The notes beneath the pieces were generated by a model. It worked only from the letters and a program-made list of their open reading frames with translations, ran no database searches and was not told the origin of the DNA. Position numbers and translations under genes: made by a program. Positions 36,888 to 45,006 of a stretch of 64,000 nt of DNA are shown in pieces; within the stretch, counting starts at the first letter, position 1, and every line of letters starts with the position of its first letter. The DNA is from UBA6054 sp963975575 (lineage in GTDB: Bacteria; Planctomycetota; Phycisphaerae; Phycisphaerales; UBA1924). The DNA is taken from positions 62,001 to 126,000 of the forward strand of contig CAXBHL010000001.1 in the NCBI GenBank assembly GCA_963975575.1, read 5' to 3'.

Positions 36888-38603
36888 ATGCAAACCGCTC
36901 GCCTGCCCGTTTCACTGATCGCCCTCTGGGCCGTGCTGATAGGCACGGCGTGCGCCCCGTCGGGCGTGCGCTCCGCCGAGGGATTCTCGGCCACGTTCAA
37001 GCACGCCGCGGTGGCGGCCGACCACCCGATGGCGTCCGAAGCCGGCGCGCGCATGCTCGCACGCGGCGGCAACGCGGTCGACGCGGCGGTGGCCGCGTCG
37101 TTCACCCTCTCGGTCGTTCGGCCGTACTCCTGCGGCATCGGCGGCGGGGGGTTCATGGTCATCCACCTGCCGGACGACCCGACCCACGGCCCCGTGTCCA
37201 CGGCGATCAACTACCGCGAGACCTCCCCGGTCGGCCCGGATTTCTACGAGTCCACCGGGGCGTCGAGCACCGTGGGCGGCGCGGCGGTGGGGGTCCCCGG
37301 CACGGTGCCGGGGCTGCTGTACGCGCTGGAGCGCTACGGCACGCTGCCGCTCGCCGAGGTCATCGCCCCCGCCCGGGCCGCCGCCGAGCGGGGGTTCGTG
37401 GTCGATGACCACTACGCGGGCATGGCCGCCGGGCTGATCCGGCGGTTCGAGGCGGAACCGGCGATGAAGTCCCGCTTCCCGCTGGTCTGGGAGCACTTTC
37501 TTCGTGCAGGGCGCGTGCGGGTGGGGGATCGCATCATCAATCCGGCGCAGGGCCGGGCATTGGCGCTCATCGAGCGGCACGGTCAAGCAGCGTTCGCCTC
37601 CGAGCACATGGGCGAGGCGGTGGTCGAGGCGGCCAATCGGCTCGGCGGGCAGCTGACGGTGGGCATGCTCCTGGGGTATGAGCCGGTCGAGGTGCGCCCG
37701 TTGATCGTCGAAGTCGCCGGGCTGACGTTTATCTGCATGCCGCCGCCCTCGTCGGGCGGGACGACGATCGCGCAGACGATGGCCATCCTCGGTGCGTTGG
37801 GCGTTGACCCGGGCGACCCGGTCGATACCGGCCCGGAGCGGCACCGACTGGTCGAGGCGCTCAAGCACGCCTTCGCCGACCGCTCCCGCTGGATGGCGGA
37901 TCCGGCGTTCGAGCCGGTGCCGACGGGAGCGATGCTCGATCCGGCCAACATCCGGCGCATCGCGGGCTCCATCGGCGGCACGACCCGCGAGCCTGCGGCC
38001 TACGGCACCCCGGACGCGCTCCCGGAGGACGGGGGCACCTCGCATGTGTCCGCGGTGGACCGGTGGGGCGGGGCGGTCGCGTGCACAGAGTCGATCAACC
38101 TCGAGTTCGGCTCGCTGGTCGGTGTCGACGCGTTCGGCTTCGTGCTCAACAACGAGATGGACGATTTCACGACCCGGCGCGGGCGCCCCAACGCCTTCGG
38201 CCTGACCCAGTCGGACCGCAACCTACCCGCCCTGGGCAAGCGTCCGCTGTCGAGCATGTCGCCCACGATCGTGCTCGACGATCGGGGCGTGCTGGCGGTG
38301 GGCGGGGCCTCCGGCGGGCCGCGGATCATCACGGGCACGCTCCAGGCGCTGCTCAACGCGCTGTCGGGCATGGACGCCGGCGCGGCGGTGGCGGCCCCGC
38401 GTCTGCACCACCAGTGGCTGCCCGACCGGGTGGGCCTCGAGCCCGCGGCGGGCGCGTGGGGCGAAGACCTTGCGTCGCGGGGGCACGCGATCGGCGAGCT
38501 GGACGGCGTGGGCAACGTGCAGCTGATCGTGCGGGACCGGTCGGGGGCGGGGTGGCAGGCCGCGAGCGACCCGCGCAAGGGCGGGCGGCCCGCCGGCCAC
38601 TGA
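36888..38603 (+). CDS. ggt: gamma-glutamyltranspeptidase, lipoprotein
   Basis: This 571-residue gamma-glutamyltranspeptidase is made as an autocleaved precursor; the nucleophile Thr384 is in GGTSHVSAVD. The large-subunit start KHAAVAADHPMASEAGARML and the glycine-rich GGGGFMV segment are typical. The N-terminus is a lipoprotein signal (lipobox IGTAC), so the enzyme is anchored outside the cytoplasmic membrane. ATG 36888 is chosen for that signal; GTG 36867, overlapping the upstream stop, is an alternative. It cleaves gamma-glutamyl amides, so it could process the product of the GCS2-CBS ligase two genes upstream. Confidence 0.9.
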   Translation: MQTARLPVSLIALWAVLIGTACAPSGVRSAEGFSATFKHAAVAADHPMASEAGARMLARGGNAVDAAVAASFTLSVVRPYSCGIGGGGFMVIHLPDDPTHGPVSTAINYRETSPVGPDFYESTGASSTVGGAAVGVPGTVPGLLYALERYGTLPLAEVIAPARAAAERGFVVDDHYAGMAAGLIRRFEAEPAMKSRFPLVWEHFLRAGRVRVGDRIINPAQGRALALIERHGQAAFASEHMGEAVVEAANRLGGQLTVGMLLGYEPVEVRPLIVEVAGLTFICMPPPSSGGTTIAQTMAILGALGVDPGDPVDTGPERHRLVEALKHAFADRSRWMADPAFEPVPTGAMLDPANIRRIAGSIGGTTREPAAYGTPDALPEDGGTSHVSAVDRWGGAVACTESINLEFGSLVGVDAFGFVLNNEMDDFTTRRGRPNAFGLTQSDRNLPALGKRPLSSMSPTIVLDDRGVLAVGGASGGPRIITGTLQALLNALSGMDAGAAVAAPRLHHQWLPDRVGLEPAAGAWGEDLASRGHAIGELDGVGNVQLIVRDRSGAGWQAASDPRKGGRPAGH

Positions 38604-38690
38604 GCATCCCCGGCTCGTGTGCGCCCGAACACAAGGGTCCGCCGCGCCCGGTGCGGCCCGATCCCACGCCGTTCTCCCTAGGCTTGCCCC

Positions 38691-40130
38691 GTGACCACCG
38701 CCCAAGCGCCCGCATCCATCCCGTCCGAGGTCGCCGCGCCGGTCCGTCCGTCGGGGGTGTCCGGCACCGCGGTGCGGGGACGCCGACGCAGGGCGACGGC
38801 CGTGATCGGCACGCACTTCGTGATCGACGCCTTCAGCTTCATGATCATCGCGATGATCCCCTCGCTGGTGGTGATGCTGGGCATCCCGACGCACCAGAAG
38901 GCGCTGCTCCTGGGCATCGGGTCGGTGTCTTCCGGGCTGATCCAGCCGGTCGTGGCCTGGTTCAGCGACCGGTTCGACACGCGGATGCTCGGCACGCTGG
39001 GCTTCGTGGTGGCCGTTCTGGCGATCGCCAACGTGGGCATGGTGCAGAGTTTCTGGCAGTTGGCGGTGGTGTTCGCGATCGGGGCCGCCGGCGTGGGCGC
39101 GTTCCACCCGCCCGCGGCGGCCGCGGTGGGGCGGCTGTCGGGGGCGAAGCGGTCGCGCTATCTCGCCCTGTTCTTTTTGTTCGGGATGCTCGGCGGGATG
39201 GCGGGCAACGTGCTGACGCCGCGGTACGTCGGGCACTTCGCCACCGGCGCGGACGGGGTCGTGGACACGCGGACCGGCCTGTTCGCCCTGCGGTGGATGA
39301 TCATCCCCGGGCTGATCTCGGCCGTGATCCTGACGCTGGCGATCCGCAGGGTCGGCCACACCTCCTCCGGATCGCACGCAACCCACCACGCGTGGGACGA
39401 CGCGGAACGGCGGGGGCGCTGGCGGGCGGTGTGGCTGCTGTACACCTCGAACATCCTGCGGTTCAGCGTGAACATGGCGTTGGTGTACCTGTTCACCGAG
39501 TGGGCCACGGCCCACGCCCTGCGCCGGTCCGGCGCGGCGACCATGACCGAGGCCATCGCGTCGGGGGCGTCCAACCTCAACGGCACGCTGCAGGCCTCGA
39601 TGCAGCTGGGCATGGGCGGCGGGGGCATGGTGCTCGGGTTCATCCTGGGCGCCCGCTTCGAGAAGACGGTCTACTGGCTCATCCCCCTGCTCGGGGCGGT
39701 CGCGATCTCGCTCCTCACCGTCGCCGACGCGTTGCCGCTCTCCGTGGCGGCCGGCGTGGCGATCGGCGGCGCGGTGCTGGCCGGCATCGGCTTCGGCTCG
39801 TGCATCCCGCTGAGCATGGGGCTGGCGCAGCGGATGCTGCCGCACCGGACGAGCCTGGCCAGCGGGCTGATGCTCGGCGGCGCGTGGGCGTTCGCGTTCG
39901 TCGGCCCGATGATCGCCGAACTGGTGCAGAACGGGCTGCAGGCCAAGGACAGCGCACCCCGCTGGCTGCTGCGGTTCGCGGATTCGCTGCCCGATGGAAT
40001 CGGCAACGCGCTGATGCACGGTCTCGGCCTCGACGCCGCGTTCTACGCCACCGCCGGCACGCTGCTGGCGGCAGGCGCGATCACGCTGGCCCTGCCGCGT
40101 GACCTGATGCTGCGGACCCACCGGGACTGA
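38691..40130 (+). CDS. MFS transporter, fosmidomycin-resistance (Fsr)-like
   Basis: This 479-residue MFS permease has about twelve transmembrane helices. It begins with THFVIDAFSFMIIAMIPSLV and GIGSVSSGLIQPVVAWFSDR, matching the Fsr subgroup opening (helix 1 with D, then the G-x-x-x-D-R loop). AFHPPAAAAVG in helix 5 is typical of Fsr proteins. The start is GTG at 38691. It is 87 bp after ggt and could belong to the same transcription unit; substrate unknown. Confidence 0.85.
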   Translation: MTTAQAPASIPSEVAAPVRPSGVSGTAVRGRRRRATAVIGTHFVIDAFSFMIIAMIPSLVVMLGIPTHQKALLLGIGSVSSGLIQPVVAWFSDRFDTRMLGTLGFVVAVLAIANVGMVQSFWQLAVVFAIGAAGVGAFHPPAAAAVGRLSGAKRSRYLALFFLFGMLGGMAGNVLTPRYVGHFATGADGVVDTRTGLFALRWMIIPGLISAVILTLAIRRVGHTSSGSHATHHAWDDAERRGRWRAVWLLYTSNILRFSVNMALVYLFTEWATAHALRRSGAATMTEAIASGASNLNGTLQASMQLGMGGGGMVLGFILGARFEKTVYWLIPLLGAVAISLLTVADALPLSVAAGVAIGGAVLAGIGFGSCIPLSMGLAQRMLPHRTSLASGLMLGGAWAFAFVGPMIAELVQNGLQAKDSAPRWLLRFADSLPDGIGNALMHGLGLDAAFYATAGTLLAAGAITLALPRDLMLRTHRD

Positions 40131-40155
40131 CGCGCCAGCGGACCACCCTATTCGT

Positions 40156-40220
40156 GTGACAATCGCGTGACACGCCCGGAACCTTTTTGGGCCGCGGCCG
40201 CGGCGTGACAAACCGGTGAC
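40156..40220. promoter_or_regulatory. paired GTGAC direct repeats upstream of VIT/vWA gene
   Basis: GTGAC occurs at 40156, 40167, 40205 and 40216, as two units of GTGACAA followed 11 bp later by GTGAC, 49 bp apart. On the minus strand each unit reads GTCAC-N6-GTCAC, the 11-bp spacing of a PhoB/OmpR-type box. The box orientation faces away from the gene, so a PhoB role is uncertain. Confidence 0.4.
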
Positions 40221-40279
40221 GGCCGGGACCCGGATTGGTCGGTATCTCTTCCATGGCTCAATACGCAAGGAGAAACGCC

Positions 40280-42583
40280 ATGACAGCCAACCCGTCCCGA
40301 TCCCGATTCGTCCCGCTCGCCTGCGCCGGGCTGATGCTCTTCGCCGCCGCCGGCCTGGCCCAGCCGTCCACGGCCGTGATGCCCCCGACCGAAGAGCTTC
40401 ACCTGCTTGTTCCCCAGCAGCCCCGGCGTGCCCTGCCCGGGTGTGCCGTCCGGGGCGTCGAGGTCAACGCCCGCATCGACGGGGCGATCGCCACGACCAC
40501 CATGGTCATCACCGTGACCAACACCACCAACCGCCGGTCCGAGGCCCGGCTGGTGCTGCCGGTGGCCAACGGCGCGTCGATCCACACCTTCGGCATCGAT
40601 GGGATCGGCGAGGAGCCGACCGCCGAGTTGCTCCCCCGCGCCGAGGCGACCCGCCGGTACCGCGAGATCGTCAGCCGCATGGTCGATCCGGGCCTGCTCG
40701 AGTTCGTCGGAACCGATCTGATCCAGACCAGCGTGTTCCCGGTCGAGCCGGGCGCGGATCGCGTGGTGACGCTGGTGTACCAGCACGCGATGCCCTCGCA
40801 CGCGGGCCGGGTGGAGTACGTCCTGCCGCGTTCGTCGTCCGTGACGGGTTCGGGCGCGCCGTGGTCGCTGACGATGGACGTGGCCGGCTCGGGCGGGCTC
40901 GGCCCGGTGTTCTCGCCCTCGCACCCGATCATCACGAAGACTCTCGGCAAGGACGCGGTCCGCGTGATCGTGCCGAACATGGACGAGCCGGGCGCGTTCC
41001 GCCTGTACGCGGTCACCGGGTCCGAGGCGGGCGGGGCGACCTGCCTGATGTACCCGGAGAGTGACGGCAAGGGCTACTTCCTGTTCATGGGTGACGCGCC
41101 CGACCCGGGCGACGCCGAGCCGATGCCGCGGGAGCTGACCGTGGTGATGGACCGCTCCGGGTCCATGAACGGCCGGAAGATCGAGCAGGCCCGCGAATCG
41201 GCCCGCCAGATCATCGCCGGGCTGCGGGACGGCGAGCGGTTCAACATCATCGACTACGCCGGCGAGGTGCGGGCCTTCGCCGATGCGCCGGTCGTCAAGA
41301 ACGACGAGACGATGCGGGGCGCGATGGCCTACATCGACGCCATCCAGGCCCGCGGCTCGACCAACCTGCACGACGCCCTGATGGAATCACTCCGCGCGCC
41401 GCTGGCCGACGGCTATCTGGGCATGGTGCTGTTCCTCACCGACGGGTTGGCCACGGACGGCGTGACCGGTGAGGCCGCCATCCGCCAGGCCGCACGGGAT
41501 GCCAACAAGGAAGGACGCAGGGTCTTCACCTTCGGTGTGGGCACGGATGTGAACGCCCCGCTGCTCGACGGCGTCGCGGCCGACACCAGGGCCGAGGCGA
41601 CCTTCGTCCTGCCCAACGAGGACGTGGAACTGAAGATCGCGCAGGTCTTCGACAAGCTCGACGGTCCGGTGATGGTGTCGCCGATGTTCACCACCCACGC
41701 GCCGGACGGCACGCCGCTGCCGCAGACGGTCAACCCAGCCCTGACCTTCGTGCACCCCGATGCGCTGGGCGACCTGTTCCGCGGCTCGCGGGTGATGCTG
41801 GTCGGTCGGTACGACCACGCCGGGCCGATGCTGCTGCGGGTCCGTTCGGAAGACCCCGATTCGCCCGTCATCGAGGCCGTGCTGGACCCGAAGGAGGCCT
41901 CCACGCGGCACGGGGCGGTCCCCCGCCTGTGGGCGCAGAAGCGGATCGACGCGCTGCTGAGCAAGATCCGCATCGACACGGCCGACGGCTCCGAGCCGGA
42001 CGCCGAGCTGGTCGATGAGGTGGTCCGCCTGTCGCTCGAGCACGGCATCATGACCGAGTACACGGCCTTCCTGGCGTCCGAGGACATGAGCCTGGCCGAC
42101 GCGGCGGCCCCGCGGGACGAGGCCGGGCAGTTGGGTATCGCCTATGTCCGCGCCCGCGAGTCGGTGGCCCAGCAGGGCCAGACGCGGTCGGGATTGGCCG
42201 GCGTCGCCCAGTCGGTCAACCGCGGCAATATCGCCGCGCGTGAGATGGCCCCGGCGGCCACGCTCGTGGACGGAAAGGTGCAGGCCGACACCGCGGTCAA
42301 GTCGAACATGTGGTACGGCGCCGACATGCAGGTGCAGACCGTCAGCACCGTCCAGCGGGACCAGCGCGGCACGCTGTACCGCAAGGCGACGCGTTGGGTG
42401 GACGCCCGCCTGGGCGAGCAGGCCGACGAGGAGCCGCAGCAGACGGTCGAGTTCGGCACCGACGCCTACTGGACGCTGGTGGACGACCTGACCGGCCAGC
42501 ACCGCCAGTGGATGCTCGCCAACCGCGGCGAGGTGTACCTGATCAACCACGGCCAGCGGGTGCTGGTCAAGAATCCCGGATGA
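40280..42583 (+). CDS. secreted VIT and vWA domain protein
   Basis: This 767-residue exported protein has a signal peptide (FVPLACAGLMLFAAAGLAQ), an N-terminal VIT domain (about 45-190) and a vWA domain with MIDAS motif DRSGSMNG at D291. The VIT domain shows the typical LPRAEATRRYREIVSRMVDPG segment. The rest is a helix- and beta-rich region with charged tail. The architecture is that of inter-alpha-trypsin inhibitor heavy chain-like proteins, including bacterial sortase targets, and suggests metal-dependent protein binding. ATG 40280 has AAGGAG at 40267-40272. It is the first gene of a possible unit with the DUF4139 gene. Confidence 0.9.
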   Translation: MTANPSRSRFVPLACAGLMLFAAAGLAQPSTAVMPPTEELHLLVPQQPRRALPGCAVRGVEVNARIDGAIATTTMVITVTNTTNRRSEARLVLPVANGASIHTFGIDGIGEEPTAELLPRAEATRRYREIVSRMVDPGLLEFVGTDLIQTSVFPVEPGADRVVTLVYQHAMPSHAGRVEYVLPRSSSVTGSGAPWSLTMDVAGSGGLGPVFSPSHPIITKTLGKDAVRVIVPNMDEPGAFRLYAVTGSEAGGATCLMYPESDGKGYFLFMGDAPDPGDAEPMPRELTVVMDRSGSMNGRKIEQARESARQIIAGLRDGERFNIIDYAGEVRAFADAPVVKNDETMRGAMAYIDAIQARGSTNLHDALMESLRAPLADGYLGMVLFLTDGLATDGVTGEAAIRQAARDANKEGRRVFTFGVGTDVNAPLLDGVAADTRAEATFVLPNEDVELKIAQVFDKLDGPVMVSPMFTTHAPDGTPLPQTVNPALTFVHPDALGDLFRGSRVMLVGRYDHAGPMLLRVRSEDPDSPVIEAVLDPKEASTRHGAVPRLWAQKRIDALLSKIRIDTADGSEPDAELVDEVVRLSLEHGIMTEYTAFLASEDMSLADAAAPRDEAGQLGIAYVRARESVAQQGQTRSGLAGVAQSVNRGNIAAREMAPAATLVDGKVQADTAVKSNMWYGADMQVQTVSTVQRDQRGTLYRKATRWVDARLGEQADEEPQQTVEFGTDAYWTLVDDLTGQHRQWMLANRGEVYLINHGQRVLVKNPG

Positions 42584-42704
42584 TCCGATCCGGTCAGAGT
42601 TGAAGCAACCACCGGGCTGGCGGGGAGATCCGTCGGCCCGGCTTGAAAAGGCGGACCCACGCCCATCGACCCATAGACTCTTGTCCCAAAGGGAGGAAAC
42701 ACGC

Positions 42705-44207
42705 ATGAAGATCGCACGGACCACCATGTTCGCTCTGCTCGCCGCCACGGGCGGCCTCGCACCGCAGGCGCTCGCCGACGGCACCGCGCTGACCATCTAC
42801 TCGACCGCCACGCCCGGCGCCATCCCGCCGGAGATGTACCGGCCCACGCCGGGCCAGAACCGCTACGGCAACCCGTGGGGCCAGATCCCTGGCTACGCCA
42901 TGATCAAGCAGGATCGGTCGATCGACGTCCAGCGGGGCGTGTCCACGACCAGCATCACCGACGTCGCCGCCCTGCTCGATCCCACCACCGTGCGGTTCGA
43001 GTCGCTGACCGACCCCGACGGCACCCGCGTGCTCGAGCAGGACTACCGCTTCGACCTGCTCAGCATGGACAAGATGCTCGAGCGCTACATCGACAAGACG
43101 ATCATCTACGGCGGGCAGGAGATGACGCTTCTCTCCGTGGCCGGCGGCGGCATGCTGCTCCAGGGCGACGAGGGACGCATCAAGTTCCAGGAGGGCTACG
43201 GCGGCGTCGAGTTCCCCTCACTGGCCGACGGGCTGATCACCCGCCCGACGCTGATCTGGACGCTGGCCGCCGACCGCGCGGGCACGCAGGAGGCCCGCAT
43301 CACCTACCAGACCGGCGGCATCACCTGGTGGGCGGACTACAACATCCTCTTCCACGAGGGCGACAACGCCAACCGCGGCACGGTGGACGTCGGGGCGTGG
43401 GTGTCGATCCTGAACCAGTCGGGCGGCAGCTACGAGGACGCGACGCTCAAGCTGATCGCGGGCGACGTGCACCGGGCGCAGCCGGCCCAGCAGCCGCAGA
43501 TGTACATGATGGAGTCCCGCATGGCGGGCGCCGCCATGGACAAGGGCTTCGAGGAGAAGGCGTTCTTCGAGTACCACCTCTACACCCTCGGCCGCCCGGT
43601 GACGATCCCGGACCGTTCCACCAAGCAGATCGAGCTGTTCGAGGCGGCCCGGGACATCCCGGCCGAGAAGATCCTCATGTTCGACGGCGCGGCGGGCGTG
43701 CGCTGGTGGGGCGGCCAGCCCGCGATGGACCAGAACTTCGGCGTCCAGTCCAACGGCAAGGTGGCGGTGTACGTCAAGTTCGAGAACTCCGAGGCCCACG
43801 GCCTGGGCGTGCCGCTGCCGTCGGGGCGTATCCGCGTCAACCAGACCGACGACGCCGACGGCTCGCAGGAGTTCATCGGCGAGGACGTGATCGACCACAC
43901 GCCCCGCAACGAGAAGGTCATGATCAAGCTCGGCAACGCGTTCGACGTGGTCGGCGAGCGTCGCCAGGTCTCCTTCGAGCGCGGGCGCGACTGGATGATC
44001 GAGACCATCGAGGTCACCCTGCGCAACCGCAAGGAGGAATCCGTCGACGTCGTGGTGCAGGAGCGGCTCTACCGCTGGACCAACGCAACGATCCAGAACA
44101 TCTCGCACAAGCACGAGATGCTTGACGCGACCACCCTGCACGCCACGGTCACGCTCGACCCGGACGAGGAAGAGAAGCTGACCTACACCGTCCGCTACTC
44201 GTGGTAA
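42705..44207 (+). CDS. DUF4139 family secreted protein
   Basis: This 500-residue exported protein has signal peptide MKIARTTMFALLAATGG...ALA and matches DUF4139. It has the SITDVAALLDPTTVRFESL opening, the PTLIWTLAADRAGTQEARITY segment, GGITWWADYNILF, and SGGSYEDATLKLIAGDVHR, in the right order. DUF4139 proteins are secreted beta-rich proteins of unknown function, often in mucoidy or surface-associated settings. ATG 42705 follows GGGAGGAAA. It is 121 bp after the VIT/vWA gene, with which it may interact. Confidence 0.85.
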   Translation: MKIARTTMFALLAATGGLAPQALADGTALTIYSTATPGAIPPEMYRPTPGQNRYGNPWGQIPGYAMIKQDRSIDVQRGVSTTSITDVAALLDPTTVRFESLTDPDGTRVLEQDYRFDLLSMDKMLERYIDKTIIYGGQEMTLLSVAGGGMLLQGDEGRIKFQEGYGGVEFPSLADGLITRPTLIWTLAADRAGTQEARITYQTGGITWWADYNILFHEGDNANRGTVDVGAWVSILNQSGGSYEDATLKLIAGDVHRAQPAQQPQMYMMESRMAGAAMDKGFEEKAFFEYHLYTLGRPVTIPDRSTKQIELFEAARDIPAEKILMFDGAAGVRWWGGQPAMDQNFGVQSNGKVAVYVKFENSEAHGLGVPLPSGRIRVNQTDDADGSQEFIGEDVIDHTPRNEKVMIKLGNAFDVVGERRQVSFERGRDWMIETIEVTLRNRKEESVDVVVQERLYRWTNATIQNISHKHEMLDATTLHATVTLDPDEEEKLTYTVRYSW

Positions 44208-44220
44208 CCTGATCCCCGTC

Positions 44221-44244
44221 CCCGGCCCGCCAGCGCGGGCCGGG
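44221..44244 (+). repeat. 10-bp hairpin between DUF4139 and regulator genes
   Basis: CCCGGCCCGC (44221-44230) pairs with GCGGGCCGGG (44235-44244). The following bases are not T-rich, so it may be an mRNA processing or attenuation structure rather than a full terminator. Confidence 0.5.
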
Positions 44245-44271
44245 GGGCTTGAACCCCTGCCGGAGCCTCCC

Positions 44272-45006
44272 ATGTCCCTCGGTGTGATCCTGGTGGTCGA
44301 AGACGACGCGGCCATCCGCCGCGGCGTGGTCGACATGCTCCGCTTCAACAGCTACACCGTCCACGAGGCGCCCGGCGGCAAGGCCGGGCTGGACATGGCC
44401 CTCTCCATCGACGCCGACCTGGTGCTCCTCGACATCATGATGCCCGGCATGGACGGCATGGAGGTCCTCGCCGAACTGCGCAAGGCCCGCCCGGCCCAGC
44501 CGGTCATCTTCCTGACGGCACGCGGCGAGGAGGAAGACCGCGTCCGAGGGCTGCGTCTCGGGGCCGACGACTACGTCGTCAAACCCTTCGGCATCGACGA
44601 ACTGATCGCACGCGTCGAGGCCGTGCTCCGCCGATCGCCCGCCCGCCCGTCGCGCCGCGAGAGCCTCTCGCTCGCCGGGCGCACCATCGACTTCGACCGA
44701 CGCGAGGCCGTGCTGCCCAGCGGCGCCCGGCGGACGCTGACCGAGCGCGAGGCCGAGGTCATCGGCTACCTCGCGGCCAACCCGGGTCGGGCCGTGTCCC
44801 GCGACGAACTCCTCCAGCGGGTCTGGGGCCTGGACCCCCGCGGCACGCACACCCGCACGGTGGACATGACCATCGCCCGCATCCGCGAGACGCTCGACGA
44901 CGACCCGGCCGACCCCAAGGTCGTCCAGACCGTCCGCGGCAAGGGCTACATGCTCGTGGCCGACAACGGGGCCCGGCACGGGACCGAGAGCGGGGCCGGC
45001 GAGTGA
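44272..45006 (+). CDS. OmpR-family response regulator
   Basis: This 244-residue regulator has a receiver domain with acidic E10/D11/D12, phosphorylation site D54 (VLLDIMMPG), T82 and K104 (YVVKPFG), and a winged-helix C-terminal domain ending in VQTVRGKGYMLVA. It is translationally coupled to the histidine kinase (GTGA overlap). It starts 64 bp after the DUF4139 gene. Confidence 0.94.
   Translation: MSLGVILVVEDDAAIRRGVVDMLRFNSYTVHEAPGGKAGLDMALSIDADLVLLDIMMPGMDGMEVLAELRKARPAQPVIFLTARGEEEDRVRGLRLGADDYVVKPFGIDELIARVEAVLRRSPARPSRRESLSLAGRTIDFDRREAVLPSGARRTLTEREAEVIGYLAANPGRAVSRDELLQRVWGLDPRGTHTRTVDMTIARIRETLDDDPADPKVVQTVRGKGYMLVADNGARHGTESGAGE

Noticed and set aside
40156..40220. A CRP/FNR-type site (TGTGA-N6-TCACA)
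   Set aside because: The elements are direct repeats, not a palindrome; the second half-site is GTGAC, not TCACA.
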